Source: an uncultured Collinsella sp.
Lineage (GTDB): Bacteria > Actinomycetota > Coriobacteriia > Coriobacteriales > Coriobacteriaceae
NCBI GenBank assembly: GCA_900767675.1
Contig: CAAFZX010000043.1
Coordinates: 92,334 to 156,333 of the forward strand
Reading direction: 5' to 3'
Length of the DNA stretch: 64,000 bases
The notes under the pieces were generated by a model, which had not been told where the DNA came from, ran no database searches, and worked only from the letters and a program-made list of their open reading frames with translations. This document shows positions 49,202 through 57,059 of the stretch, one piece after another. Numbering within the stretch: position 1 is the first letter of the stretch; every line of letters begins with the position of its first letter. Position numbers and translations under genes: made by a program.

Positions 49202-49260
49202 CAGTGGTATTGCAAGCCGATAGGGCCCTAAAACGCCGCAAGTTGAACAAAAGTCAGCGA

Positions 49261-49359
49261 GAGCCCGTCTGGGCGAGCAAGGTGCCTTGAAACAAGGCGG
49301 CATTGACCTTCTGGTCATGCCGCCGAAGTTGAAAGGCAGATTGCCGTCCAGACGGGCTC
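49261..49359. repeat. long imperfect hairpin O between convergent genes
   Basis: Arms of about 47 bases (49261-49308 with 49313-49359) share GAGCCCGTCTGG at the base and GGCGGCATTGACC near the tip, with a TTCT loop. Probably a shared terminator for the aminopeptidase and dehydrogenase genes. Confidence 0.7.
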
Positions 49360-49400
49360 GCAGCGTCGGCTCATTACGCCGTTTGTAAAACGGCGGAACC

Positions 49401-50336
49401 CTAATGTTCGATCCAACGGCGAAGCGTCTCGCCCGCCTGCAGGTGACGCAGGTTCTCCGCGGCAATGTCGACCACATTGTTGAGCGTGGCTGCCAGGTGG
49501 AACCAACCTGAGACGTGCGGCGTGATGAGCATGTTGGGTGCATCCCACAGTGGGCTTGTCTCAGGCAGCGGTTCGGGGTCGGTGACGTCGACCGCGGCGC
49601 CGGCGAGATGGCCCGACTCCAGGGCGGCAACCAAGTCGTCGGCGACCACAAGGTCGCCGCGGCCGCCGTTGGCAAAGAAGGCGCCCGGTTTCATCGCGGC
49701 GAAGAACTCGGCGTTCGCCAGGCCGCGGGTCTCGGGTGTGCTGGGCATAAAGGATGCGACGATATCAGCCTCGGCCAGGCGCTCGGACAGGGCATCCATG
49801 CCGTCCATGTCCTCAAACACAATGGGATAGACGAGCGGATGGCGCTTGATGCCGCGGACGTGTGCGCCCATGCTGCGGCAGAGCGTGGCGAAGTGGCCAC
49901 CGATATCTCCCGCGCCCAGCACCAGCACATTGGCGTTTTTGAGCGAGGTGACCGGCCCCAAATCCTCCCAGCGATGCTCGCGCTGCAAGTCGTGATAGCC
50001 AGGCAGGCGCTTCATCATGGAAAGGACCATGGCAAACATGTGCTCGCTTACGGCCTGACCGTAGGCGCCGATCGAGCAAGACAGCTTGGCGTCAGCAGGC
50101 ACGGTGCCAGCAGCAAGGTAGTCGTCATAGCCGGCGGTCTGCAATTGCAACAGCTGGAGATGCTCGCATGCGGTAAGCAAGGCAGGGTCTATGTTGCCCA
50201 AGATCACGTCGGCGTTGGCGACCTGCTCACGCGTGATGGCGTCGGCGCTTGTGTAAATAAAGTCCTCGCCTGGAGCGCTCGACTCGAGGATCGCACGATG
50301 GCGGTCATTGACGGGCAACAAAACCAGGATGTTCAC
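49401..50336 (-). CDS. D-isomer-specific 2-hydroxyacid dehydrogenase
   Basis: 311 residues. NAD-binding motif VLGAGDIGGHFA near residue 150; active-site Arg in NGGRGDLV; Glu in VTDPEPLPETSPLW; His in ITPHVSG. Converts a 2-keto acid and its D-hydroxy acid; specificity (glycerate, lactate, phosphoglycerate or other) is not evident. The start is GTG 50336 with AGAGGACTG upstream. The longer frame to 50459 runs through repeat L5 and is rejected. Confidence 0.85.
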   Translation of the reverse strand: MNILVLLPVNDRHRAILESSAPGEDFIYTSADAITREQVANADVILGNIDPALLTACEHLQLLQLQTAGYDDYLAAGTVPADAKLSCSIGAYGQAVSEHMFAMVLSMMKRLPGYHDLQREHRWEDLGPVTSLKNANVLVLGAGDIGGHFATLCRSMGAHVRGIKRHPLVYPIVFEDMDGMDALSERLAEADIVASFMPSTPETRGLANAEFFAAMKPGAFFANGGRGDLVVADDLVAALESGHLAGAAVDVTDPEPLPETSPLWDAPNMLITPHVSGWFHLAATLNNVVDIAAENLRHLQAGETLRRWIEH

Positions 50337-50353
50337 AAGCAGTCCTCTCCGCT

Positions 50354-50400
50354 CAACCTGCCAAAAAGGGACAGGTTTGTTTTGGCAGGTTTTATCAGGC
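50354..50400 (+). repeat. GGGAC-type dispersed hairpin repeat, copy L5
   Basis: AACCTGCCAAAAAGGGACAGG then TTTGTTTTGGCAGGTTTTATCAGGC, nearly identical to L3. It lies between the methionine aminopeptidase stop and the dehydrogenase start. Confidence 0.78.
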
Positions 50401-50465
50401 AAAACGTTCAAATAAAACGCCGGATGCAAGACGAGCGTGCCCGTCAGCATCCGGCGCATCCACAG

Positions 50466-51353
50466 CTACCAGCTGAGCAGTTCGTAGCCGTCCTCGGTCA
50501 CTACGAGCTGTACCTCGCACTGGGCCGAATCGCTACCGTCCTTGGTGCGCACGCACCAGCCGTCGCCCTTGCTAATCTTGATGTCGGGCGCTCCGGCATT
50601 GACCATGGGCTCGATGGTAAAGACCATGCCCGGAGCCATGATGGTGTCCACATCGGGTGCCTCGGTGGTAAAGCCCACAAACGGGTCCTCGTGGAACTCC
50701 TTACCGATGCCGTGTCCACCGTACTCGCGCACCACGCTAAAGCCGGCGTCCTCGACCGTCTTTTGCACGGCCTCGGCCATAACAGACAGCGGCAGCCACG
50801 GCTTGACGGCCACCAGACCCGCCTCCACACTGGCGCGGGTGACGTCGACCAGGCGCTGGCGCTCGGCCGAGACTTCGCCGATGCAGAACATACGGCTCGA
50901 ATCACTAAAGTAACCGTCCAGGATCGTGGAGCAGTCCACGTTGATGATGTCGCCCTCGTGCAGCACATCCGCATCGCAGGGGATACCGTGGCAGACCACA
51001 TCATTGATCGAGGTGCACACGCTCTTGGGGTAGCCCTCGTAGTTGAGATCGGCCGGCGTGCCGCCGTGCTCGACGGTGTAGTCGTAGATCATCTGGTCGA
51101 TCTGGTTGGTGGTCATGCCTGCGGCGATATGCTCGCCCACATAATCGAGCACGCCCACGTTGATGGCGGCCGAGCGCTTGATGCCCTCGATATCGGCGGG
51201 CGTCTTGTAGAGCGTGCGGGGCAGAACCTCCCAGCCCTCTTCCCACAAGCGTTCGAGACGCTCATCAAAGGCGCTATGGCATTTCTTGTATTTCTTGCCG
51301 CTGCCGCACCAGCAAGCGTCGTTGCGGCCGGGCACGGGTCCTTTGTCATACAT
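50466..51353 (-). CDS. map: methionine aminopeptidase type I with SEC-C zinc motif
   Basis: Removes the initiator Met from nascent proteins. 295 residues. The N-terminal SEC-C motif GRNDACWCGSGKKYKKCH probably binds zinc and the ribosome. The metal-binding catalytic residues are in HGIPCDADVLHEGDIINVDC (Asp), YFSDSSRMF (Asp), GHGIGKEFHEDP (His) and VFTIEPMV (Glu), with a C-terminal SAQCEVQLVVT (Glu). Start ATG 51353 follows GAAAGG. It is monocistronic. Confidence 0.92.
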   Translation of the reverse strand: MYDKGPVPGRNDACWCGSGKKYKKCHSAFDERLERLWEEGWEVLPRTLYKTPADIEGIKRSAAINVGVLDYVGEHIAAGMTTNQIDQMIYDYTVEHGGTPADLNYEGYPKSVCTSINDVVCHGIPCDADVLHEGDIINVDCSTILDGYFSDSSRMFCIGEVSAERQRLVDVTRASVEAGLVAVKPWLPLSVMAEAVQKTVEDAGFSVVREYGGHGIGKEFHEDPFVGFTTEAPDVDTIMAPGMVFTIEPMVNAGAPDIKISKGDGWCVRTKDGSDSAQCEVQLVVTEDGYELLSW

Positions 51354-51406
51354 GGCTAACTTCCTTTCATCCGCAGCTAGTATAGCCCACCCACGCGTCC
51401 ATAAAA

Positions 51407-51471
51407 GTTGCGGTGATATAGTTCCGATTTAAGCGGTTTAACAGCATAAACAGGAACTATATCACCGCAAC
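51407..51471. repeat. GTTGCGGTGATATA hairpin repeat, copy J
   Basis: Perfect 19-bp arms (51407-51425 with 51453-51471) around a 27-base AT-rich loop. Same outer stem as repeat I at 43872. Confidence 0.85.
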
Positions 51472-51513
51472 CGATGGAGTGGGATGACGGGCACTAGCTG
51501 CTGCGTGGTTTTG

Positions 51514-52296
51514 CTAGTAGCTCACCTGGCAGGGGATGCCGAGGGCGCGCACGCGTGCGGCGATCTTGTCGAGCACCTCGGGCGCCGCTTTAGCAAGGCC
51601 GGCGACCGGTGTCTCGCGCGCCACCGTGTAGATGGTCGCCTCCTGCGGGCGAATGCGCTCAAGCGCCGCGAGCCAGGGGGCAACGTACTCCTCGCCGGTG
51701 TTGTCGATGAGCTTACCCTGATACTCGCCGGTCAAAAAGATCGTCTGGATAATAACGTGACCGTCAAAGCTTGCGAACGTCTCGATCTGGTGCTCGACGT
51801 CGTAGGGGCCAACAGGCTGGTCGAGCAGCTGGATAAACGCCGGGTCGACGGTATCGAGCTTAAGAATGTTGTCGTCGACCATCATGAGCGCATCGTGTAC
51901 CTGGGGACGGTCGGCGCGCGTGCCGTTGGAGAGCACGGCGATCTTGGAGTTTGGGGCAAGCCCGTCGCGCAGCGCGACGGCGCCGGCGATGGCCTGCGGA
52001 AACTCCGGTGCGGCGGTGGGCTCGCCGTTGCCTGCGAAGGTGATCACATCGGGGAGCTCGCCCTCGGCTGCCATCTCGCGCAGCTTTGCCTCGAGCGCGT
52101 CGAGTACCACGGCAGCTGTGTTGTACGGCTCATGGCAGGGGCGCTCGGCGTTGAGGCCGTTTTCGCAGTAGATGCAGTCGAACGTGCAGATTTTGCCGCT
52201 GGCCGGCATCATGTTGACGCCGAGCGAGAGACCAAGGCGACGGCTGCGAACGGGCCCAAAGATGGGGCTGACATTCAAAAACGTAGACATAGGCAT
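51514..52296 (-). CDS. radical SAM protein
   Basis: 260 residues. Cluster motif CTFDCIYC gives Cys37, Cys41 and Cys44; the SAM-binding GNGEP is in TFAGNGEPTAAPEF. The start PIFGPVRSRRLGLSLGVNMM matches a common Firmicute/actinobacterial family of uncharacterised radical SAM proteins related to the MoaA/TYW1 group. ATG 52296 has GAGGAG four bases upstream; ATG 52290 is an alternative. The substrate is unknown. A longer frame to 52884 is antisense to the hydrolase gene and is not real. Confidence 0.85.
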   Translation of the reverse strand: MPMSTFLNVSPIFGPVRSRRLGLSLGVNMMPASGKICTFDCIYCENGLNAERPCHEPYNTAAVVLDALEAKLREMAAEGELPDVITFAGNGEPTAAPEFPQAIAGAVALRDGLAPNSKIAVLSNGTRADRPQVHDALMMVDDNILKLDTVDPAFIQLLDQPVGPYDVEHQIETFASFDGHVIIQTIFLTGEYQGKLIDNTGEEYVAPWLAALERIRPQEATIYTVARETPVAGLAKAAPEVLDKIAARVRALGIPCQVSY

Positions 52297-52459
52297 ATGC
52301 TCCTCAAGACTATTGCGCCTAAGCATAGCATCGGCTCCAAAGCAAGGTGCGGGCTCTTGCTTTACAAGTCTCGTTTTTTCACGTCGCTCATGATGCCGTG
52401 CCATGAAAAGCCTCGGGTCGGGTAAAGTTAATCTGTTAACAAGGCGTAAGGCAATACGG

Positions 52460-52495
52460 GCCCATCCAGCCGTACTGACGTGCAGCCGGATGGGC
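52460..52495 (+). promoter_or_regulatory. leader hairpin of the alpha/beta hydrolase gene
   Basis: GCCCATCC pairs with GGATGGGC around a 20-base inner region that also pairs partly. It ends 20 bases before the ATG at 52516, close enough to affect ribosome access. Confidence 0.45.
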
Positions 52496-52515
52496 ATTGA
52501 TGATGGGGGCACAAC

Positions 52516-53313
52516 ATGGATTTTACGGTCGAGAATGCGGGCACCACGATTGCCTGTCGCGAATATGCCGGCCCGGTTGTGTCGCCTGATGCTCCTGCCT
52601 TGGTGTGCGTGCACGGCGCTTGTGTCGACGGCACATTTTTCGACGGCATCGCTTGTGAGCTCAGTCGCAACTACCGCGTAATTGCCTACGACCGCCGCGG
52701 TTGCGGCGAGAGCGGCGACGCTGCGGACGGACGCTACGACCTCGCCGCCCAGGCCGCCGACCTGCAGGCCGTTATCGAGCATATTGGCGCTCCGGCAAAC
52801 GTACTCGCGCACAGTGCCGGTACGTTGGTGGCCCTGGAGCTTCTCCGTGCAAACCCCGCCATAATCTCGCGTGCGATTCTGCATGAACCCGCCGTGACGG
52901 ATGAGGGTGCCGGTCTGGGCGCTGCCCCGGTTTTGCTCGAGATGATCGCCGCGGGAAAGGTCTCCAGGGCATTACGGGCCTTCCTTGGAGCCCTCGGCGA
53001 CTTGGACCCCGAGGCTCCTGGAACGACCGAAGCGGAAGCCAAGCATGCCCTGCGCAACGGCCGCAGTTTCATGGCAAACGAATACGGGATTACTATGACC
53101 TGCGTTCCCGATTGGGATAGCGTTCGCGCGTCAAAAACGGTGGCCGCCGTGCTCCTGGGCGAGCTCTCGATTGGCACGCCCCGCGAGGCGGGCACGAGGA
53201 TGGCGGCTGAGCTTTTGGACTGTCCGCTCGTAACGATTCCCGGGGCGCACAACGGCCTGCGCGATCGTCCGGCAGCGGCTGCCCGGGCTGTCCGTGGCAT
53301 CCTGGGGTTCTAG
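52516..53313 (+). CDS. alpha/beta hydrolase
   Basis: 265 residues. Oxyanion region VCVHGACVDGTFF, then YDRRGCGES, the nucleophile elbow LAHSAGTLVAL (Ser), and a C-terminal IPGAHNGL holding the His. The pattern is that of small esterase or haloperoxidase-like hydrolases with wide substrate range. No signal peptide. It stands alone between a divergent radical SAM gene and the signalling operon. The substrate cannot be stated. Confidence 0.85.
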   Translation: MDFTVENAGTTIACREYAGPVVSPDAPALVCVHGACVDGTFFDGIACELSRNYRVIAYDRRGCGESGDAADGRYDLAAQAADLQAVIEHIGAPANVLAHSAGTLVALELLRANPAIISRAILHEPAVTDEGAGLGAAPVLLEMIAAGKVSRALRAFLGALGDLDPEAPGTTEAEAKHALRNGRSFMANEYGITMTCVPDWDSVRASKTVAAVLLGELSIGTPREAGTRMAAELLDCPLVTIPGAHNGLRDRPAAAARAVRGILGF

Positions 53314-53524
53314 CACCCGCAATAGCCAAAGCAGGCTCCATCCGCAAACGTTTCGGCCGTGTTAACAAATGTGCTCAAAACCTCACGTCTGCGGCTTCAA
53401 TCGCGCCGTCTGCCAACTCATAAAAATGTAACAGCATTCACGTGCCTACCTGCATCGGCAAGGTGTTACTCTTGTAACATTTGGAACCCACCGCTACCAT
53501 GCGAAACTATCGAAAGGGCCCCAT

Positions 53525-55405
53525 ATGCTCAATAATCACGAGGCCAATCTAACCGACGAGGAGGCTGCCGCCGAGGTCGCCCGTGTCGCGAAGACCTACC
53601 CCGTGGTACGTTTGCTGTCGGTCGACCAGATTAAGGGCGATCCCAACTGCCTGCTCGCCGGCGATCGGTGTCCCTGTCTGCGCCAGTCAGGTCTGGAGGT
53701 CTTGGCAGGTTCCGATGAGGTGTCGGAACGGCTGCTCAACGATGGCGTTGAGTACCGCGCTCGCCTGCGCCCTTTGATGGTTGAGGGCGAACCTCACGTC
53801 CTGCTGATGGTGCGTCCGATTGATGAGCAAGAGGCCGCGGAAGAGGACCTTGTCTACACCGACGTGCTGACGAGCGTGCGCAATCGCCGATATTACGAGG
53901 AAAAGCTTCGCGGCGCCCGCATGAATGCCGGCGTTGCGATGATCGACGTTGATGATTTTAGGGCCTTCAACGATACGTGTGGCCGTCATGCCGGCGACCT
54001 TGCGCTCGGTGCTGTGGCGACAGCCATACGCAGCGGAATTCGTTCGACTGACGAGCTTGTGCGCTATGGCTGCGACAAGTTTGTGGTTGTCATGCCCAAT
54101 ATTCCCTCCGATGACTTCACCCGTCGCCTGCATCAGGTGTCCGATGCCGTTCATTCCACGATTATTCCGGGCCATGAGTACGTGAGCTTGACGGCATGTG
54201 TTGGTGGCGTTCGCATTCATGGCGAGACGGTCGATGAGGGCGTTGGCCGCGCTGCTCAGTTACTGAGCCGCGCTAAGGCAAAAGCCGGTACGGTCGTGAC
54301 CGATGCCGATTCCATCGAGGCCTTCCAAAGCGAAAAGCCTTTGGTGCTTATCGCCGATGACTCCGAGATGAACCGAGCCATTCTCAGCGAGATGCTCAAG
54401 GACGAGCATTGCATCCTCGAGGCCGATAACGGTCGTGCGGCGCTCGACATGGTCGACCGCTATGGCGATGAGTTGTCGCTCGTGCTGCTGGACATTGTGA
54501 TGCCGGGCATAAGCGGCTTTGAGGTGCTGGCCGATCTGTCGCGCCGATCGGGTATCGATAATCTGCCTGTCATCATGATTTCGAGCGAAGATTCCGATGA
54601 TGCGGTTCTGCGCGCGTACGAGCTGGGCGCCTCGGACTATATCAACCGCCCGTTTGACTCCCGTGTCGTGCGCCGCCGCGTAAGCAACATCATCCGCCTG
54701 TACGCCAAACAGCGCCGCCTGACGAACCTGCTGTCCCAACAGTACAACGAGCGCGTCAAGAACAGTCGCATGCTCATCGACATCATGGCCGGCGTCATGG
54801 AGCTTCGCAACGGCGAGAGCGGTAGGCACGTTACGAACATCGAAAAGCTGACCGAGCTGCTGCTTGGCTATCTGGTCCAGCGTAGCGGCACGATCTTCCT
54901 CGACAATGAGGAACGCTCCACGATCGCCCTGGCTTCGGCGCTGCACGATATCGGCAAGATGTCGATTGACGATGCGATCCTCAACAAGCCCGGGCGCCTC
55001 ACGCCCGAGGAATTCGAGATTATGAAGACGCATACCACGATTGGCGCCAACATGCTGCTCGAGCTGGGCAGCCATCACGCCGGCAATGCGCTTATGGAAT
55101 ATGCGTACCAGATTGCGCGTTGGCATCACGAGCGCTGGGACGGCAAGGGTTATCCCGATGGCCTTAAGGGCGACGAAATTCCCATCGCCGCGCAGGTGGT
55201 TTCGGTGGCTGACGTGTACGATGCACTGACGAGCGTGCGCGTATACAAGGACGCTATCCCGCACGAGGAGGCGATCCAGATGATCCTGGACGGTAAGTGC
55301 GGCACCTTTAACCCGCTGCTGCTCGATTGCCTGCTCGAGGTGCAAGACCAAATTGCCGAGACGTTGGCACGCCCCGCCGACGTCGTCGCGTTTCCCACGA
55401 TTTAG
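53525..55405 (+). CDS. signalling protein: degenerate GGDEF, receiver and HD-GYP domains
   Basis: 626 residues. Residues 1-105 hold a Cys-containing input region (C42, C49, C51). 108-265 is a GGDEF-like domain in which the signature is YGCDKF (181-186), so cyclase activity is unlikely. 272-390 is a receiver domain with phospho-acceptor Asp323 (LLDIVMPG); the usual Lys-Pro is Arg-Pro (NRPFD). 405-610 is HD-GYP: HDIGK (474-478) and RWDGKGYPDG, with catalytic residues intact, predicting cyclic-di-GMP hydrolysis under phosphorylation control. ATG 53525 follows GAAAGGG. The next gene encodes an Hpt protein. Confidence 0.9.
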   Translation: MLNNHEANLTDEEAAAEVARVAKTYPVVRLLSVDQIKGDPNCLLAGDRCPCLRQSGLEVLAGSDEVSERLLNDGVEYRARLRPLMVEGEPHVLLMVRPIDEQEAAEEDLVYTDVLTSVRNRRYYEEKLRGARMNAGVAMIDVDDFRAFNDTCGRHAGDLALGAVATAIRSGIRSTDELVRYGCDKFVVVMPNIPSDDFTRRLHQVSDAVHSTIIPGHEYVSLTACVGGVRIHGETVDEGVGRAAQLLSRAKAKAGTVVTDADSIEAFQSEKPLVLIADDSEMNRAILSEMLKDEHCILEADNGRAALDMVDRYGDELSLVLLDIVMPGISGFEVLADLSRRSGIDNLPVIMISSEDSDDAVLRAYELGASDYINRPFDSRVVRRRVSNIIRLYAKQRRLTNLLSQQYNERVKNSRMLIDIMAGVMELRNGESGRHVTNIEKLTELLLGYLVQRSGTIFLDNEERSTIALASALHDIGKMSIDDAILNKPGRLTPEEFEIMKTHTTIGANMLLELGSHHAGNALMEYAYQIARWHHERWDGKGYPDGLKGDEIPIAAQVVSVADVYDALTSVRVYKDAIPHEEAIQMILDGKCGTFNPLLLDCLLEVQDQIAETLARPADVVAFPTI

Positions 55406-55429
55406 TTTGACCAAAGGAGTTTTTAATCC

Positions 55430-55786
55430 ATGATTTCCATGCGTGAGGCGTATGAGAAGATCGGCGCTAATTATGACGACGCGTGCGCTCGGCTGATGGG
55501 CGGGGAAATGCTTGCCCGCTTTGCCCTCAAGTTTTTGGATGACGAGAGCATGGACAAACTGGAGGCTGCCATGGCGGCAGGAGACGCCGAGAGTGCGTTT
55601 ATGGCAGCGCACACGCTCAAGGGCGTGAGCCAGAACCTGGGATTCAACAATCTGTACGAGCCGGCGGTCGTGGTGACCGAAGCGCTGCGCGGCGCCGATG
55701 CCGTTGACGGCGCTCGCGAGGGAATGCATGCGCTGCAGCAGCAATATGCGGCAACGATGTCGGCCCTGCGCGAGGCGGCCGAGTAA
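55430..55786 (+). CDS. Hpt-domain phosphotransfer protein
   Basis: 118 residues, a single Hpt four-helix bundle with the phospho-His in AAHTLKGVSQNLG (His61). AAAGGAG precedes ATG 55430. It lies 24 bases after the HD-GYP gene and is clearly co-transcribed. It would relay phosphate to or from the receiver domain of its neighbour. No histidine kinase is in the window, so the donor is encoded elsewhere. Confidence 0.88.
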   Translation: MISMREAYEKIGANYDDACARLMGGEMLARFALKFLDDESMDKLEAAMAAGDAESAFMAAHTLKGVSQNLGFNNLYEPAVVVTEALRGADAVDGAREGMHALQQQYAATMSALREAAE

Positions 55787-55810
55787 GAGGCTGTGAGCCT
55801 TGATGACTAT

Positions 55811-55874
55811 GAGCGTGGATAATCTCCCGTTTTAGGCCCGGTGGCGGCCTCAAAGTGGGAGATTATCCACTCTC
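55811..55874 (-). repeat. GAGTGGATAATCTCCC hairpin repeat, copy G
   Basis: 18-bp arms with one mismatch (55811-55828 with 55857-55874). Its loop on the minus strand resembles that of copy F at 12988. It lies 25 bases after the Hpt stop and is followed by GTGTCCAAAAATCCAC, a piece of the repeat-H type. Confidence 0.8.
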
Positions 55875-56016
55875 GTTCGATACGTGTCCAAAAATCCACT
55901 CTCACCCCTTCTGATTAGTGAATGGCCTATGCGCACTGGCGGGGCTTTCCGCATGCAATCCATATCGTTGTTCGATAAACTGTTCGAATAACGATAGAGT
56001 CGATGAGGGTGAGTGT

Positions 56017-56577
56017 ATGTCCAACAGCGTTCAGCGTATGGCCAAGGCGGGCGAAAATATCAGGAAGCTCGGTTTTTGCATGGCAGCCGTTTTTGCAGGG
56101 ATGCTCGTCGCTTTTGCCGCGTTGGTTGTTTACGTGATCTGGTATGCGGTTACAAACGTTGCTTCTGTCGATTCTTTCGGTGTCGTGACGCTTCTCGATG
56201 GCGGGAGCATCGTTATCCCAAGCGGGCTGTGCCTGGCACTCGTCGTGGGTATTTCGCTTGTCGTTTTGTGCGGGATCAGCCGTAACATCTCGCGAGGCGT
56301 CTCGCCCTTTACCAAGACGCATGTGCGGCTTATCCGTGTTCTCGCGCTTGCCTTTGCTGTTAACGCCGCGGTTTCGCTTGTTGGTGCCTATGGATCGGTC
56401 GATCTCACCATTGGCGGACTGGAGCTTTACATTGTGCCTCATTCCTTCGTTATTGAGATTTGCCAAGGCGCTACCTTTGATGCGGGGTCGTTTATCGGCG
56501 CAGTTGTCTGTCTGTTTATCTCGGCGATCTGGAGTTATGCCTCGCTGCTCCAAGAGCAGTCTGACGAGCTTGTGTAG
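56017..56577 (+). CDS. DUF2975-type membrane protein
   Basis: 186 residues with four membrane helices (about residues 18-45, 72-95, 108-130, 150-172). Size, topology and the downstream small HTH gene match the DUF2975/YozG pair common in Firmicutes. ATG 56017 has GAGGGTGAG upstream. The HTH gene starts eight bases after its stop. Function is not established in the family. Confidence 0.8.
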   Translation: MSNSVQRMAKAGENIRKLGFCMAAVFAGMLVAFAALVVYVIWYAVTNVASVDSFGVVTLLDGGSIVIPSGLCLALVVGISLVVLCGISRNISRGVSPFTKTHVRLIRVLALAFAVNAAVSLVGAYGSVDLTIGGLELYIVPHSFVIEICQGATFDAGSFIGAVVCLFISAIWSYASLLQEQSDELV

Positions 56578-56585
56578 GAGGAAAC

Positions 56586-56915
56586 ATGAGCTATCTCATC
56601 ATCGAGCTTGAGACGCAGCTGCTTAAGACCGGAAAGACCAGTGCTGATCTGATTCGGGCGACGGGGCATACTCCGGCTAATATTTCAAAGCTTAGAAACG
56701 GAAAGATAAAAGCTATTCGCCTAAAGACGCTCCTCGATATCTGTGATGAGCTTGATTGTCAACCGGGAGATATTATTCAGCGCGTGAGTGAGAAAGAGCT
56801 TGAGGAGCTTATTGTTGAGCGTGCAAAAAACGTTGTGAGGCAGATGCGGGACGGCGGAGGCAATGAGGCGTCGCTTCCGACATCAGTCTTTGCTGTCGAT
56901 TTGAGCGACGAGTAG
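56586..56915 (+). CDS. small Xre/YozG-like HTH regulator
   Basis: 109 residues. The HTH reads SADLIRATGHTPANISKLRN with GKIKAIRLKTLLDICDELDC, the YozG-like short form, followed by a charged tail. GTAGGAGG precedes the ATG. It probably controls its own operon with the DUF2975 protein. A terminator follows 35 bases after the stop. Confidence 0.85.
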   Translation: MSYLIIELETQLLKTGKTSADLIRATGHTPANISKLRNGKIKAIRLKTLLDICDELDCQPGDIIQRVSEKELEELIVERAKNVVRQMRDGGGNEASLPTSVFAVDLSDE

Positions 56916-56950
56916 CTTAAGACGAACAACTAAAACGAAATATCAGCGTG

Positions 56951-56985
56951 AAGGGACCCGTGTCTAACACGGGTTCTTTCTTTTA
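56951..56985 (+). terminator. intrinsic terminator of the DUF2975-HTH operon
   Basis: GGACCCGTGT pairs with ACACGGGTTC across a CTA loop and is followed by TTTCTTTT. Confidence 0.8.
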
Positions 56986-56992
56986 GATTATC

Positions 56993-57042
56993 TTGACAAA
57001 TATGAGTTATCGAAAAACAATAACAAATATGGAAAACGATAA
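56993..57042 (+). promoter_or_regulatory. promoter and operator-like repeats of the three-gene ABC operon
   Basis: TTGACA (56993-56998) is 17 bases from AACAAT (57016-57021). ACAAATATG is repeated at 56997 and 57023, and TTATCG (57008) is inverted as CGATAA (57037). AT-rich, unlike its surroundings. Confidence 0.5.
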
Positions 57043-57059
57043 AGTAAAGAAGGAACGAT

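Noticed and set aside
50337..50459. N-terminal extension of the 2-hydroxyacid dehydrogenase
   Set aside because: Would translate the intergenic GGGAC repeat; GTG 50336 has a good RBS and starts the NAD-dehydrogenase fold.
49515..51359. 614-residue plus-strand frame over the dehydrogenase and methionine aminopeptidase genes
   Set aside because: Antisense to two real genes and crosses repeat L5; no domain.
54260..55744. 494-residue frame antisense to the HD-GYP gene
   Set aside because: Shadow frame; the plus-strand gene has complete catalytic motifs.
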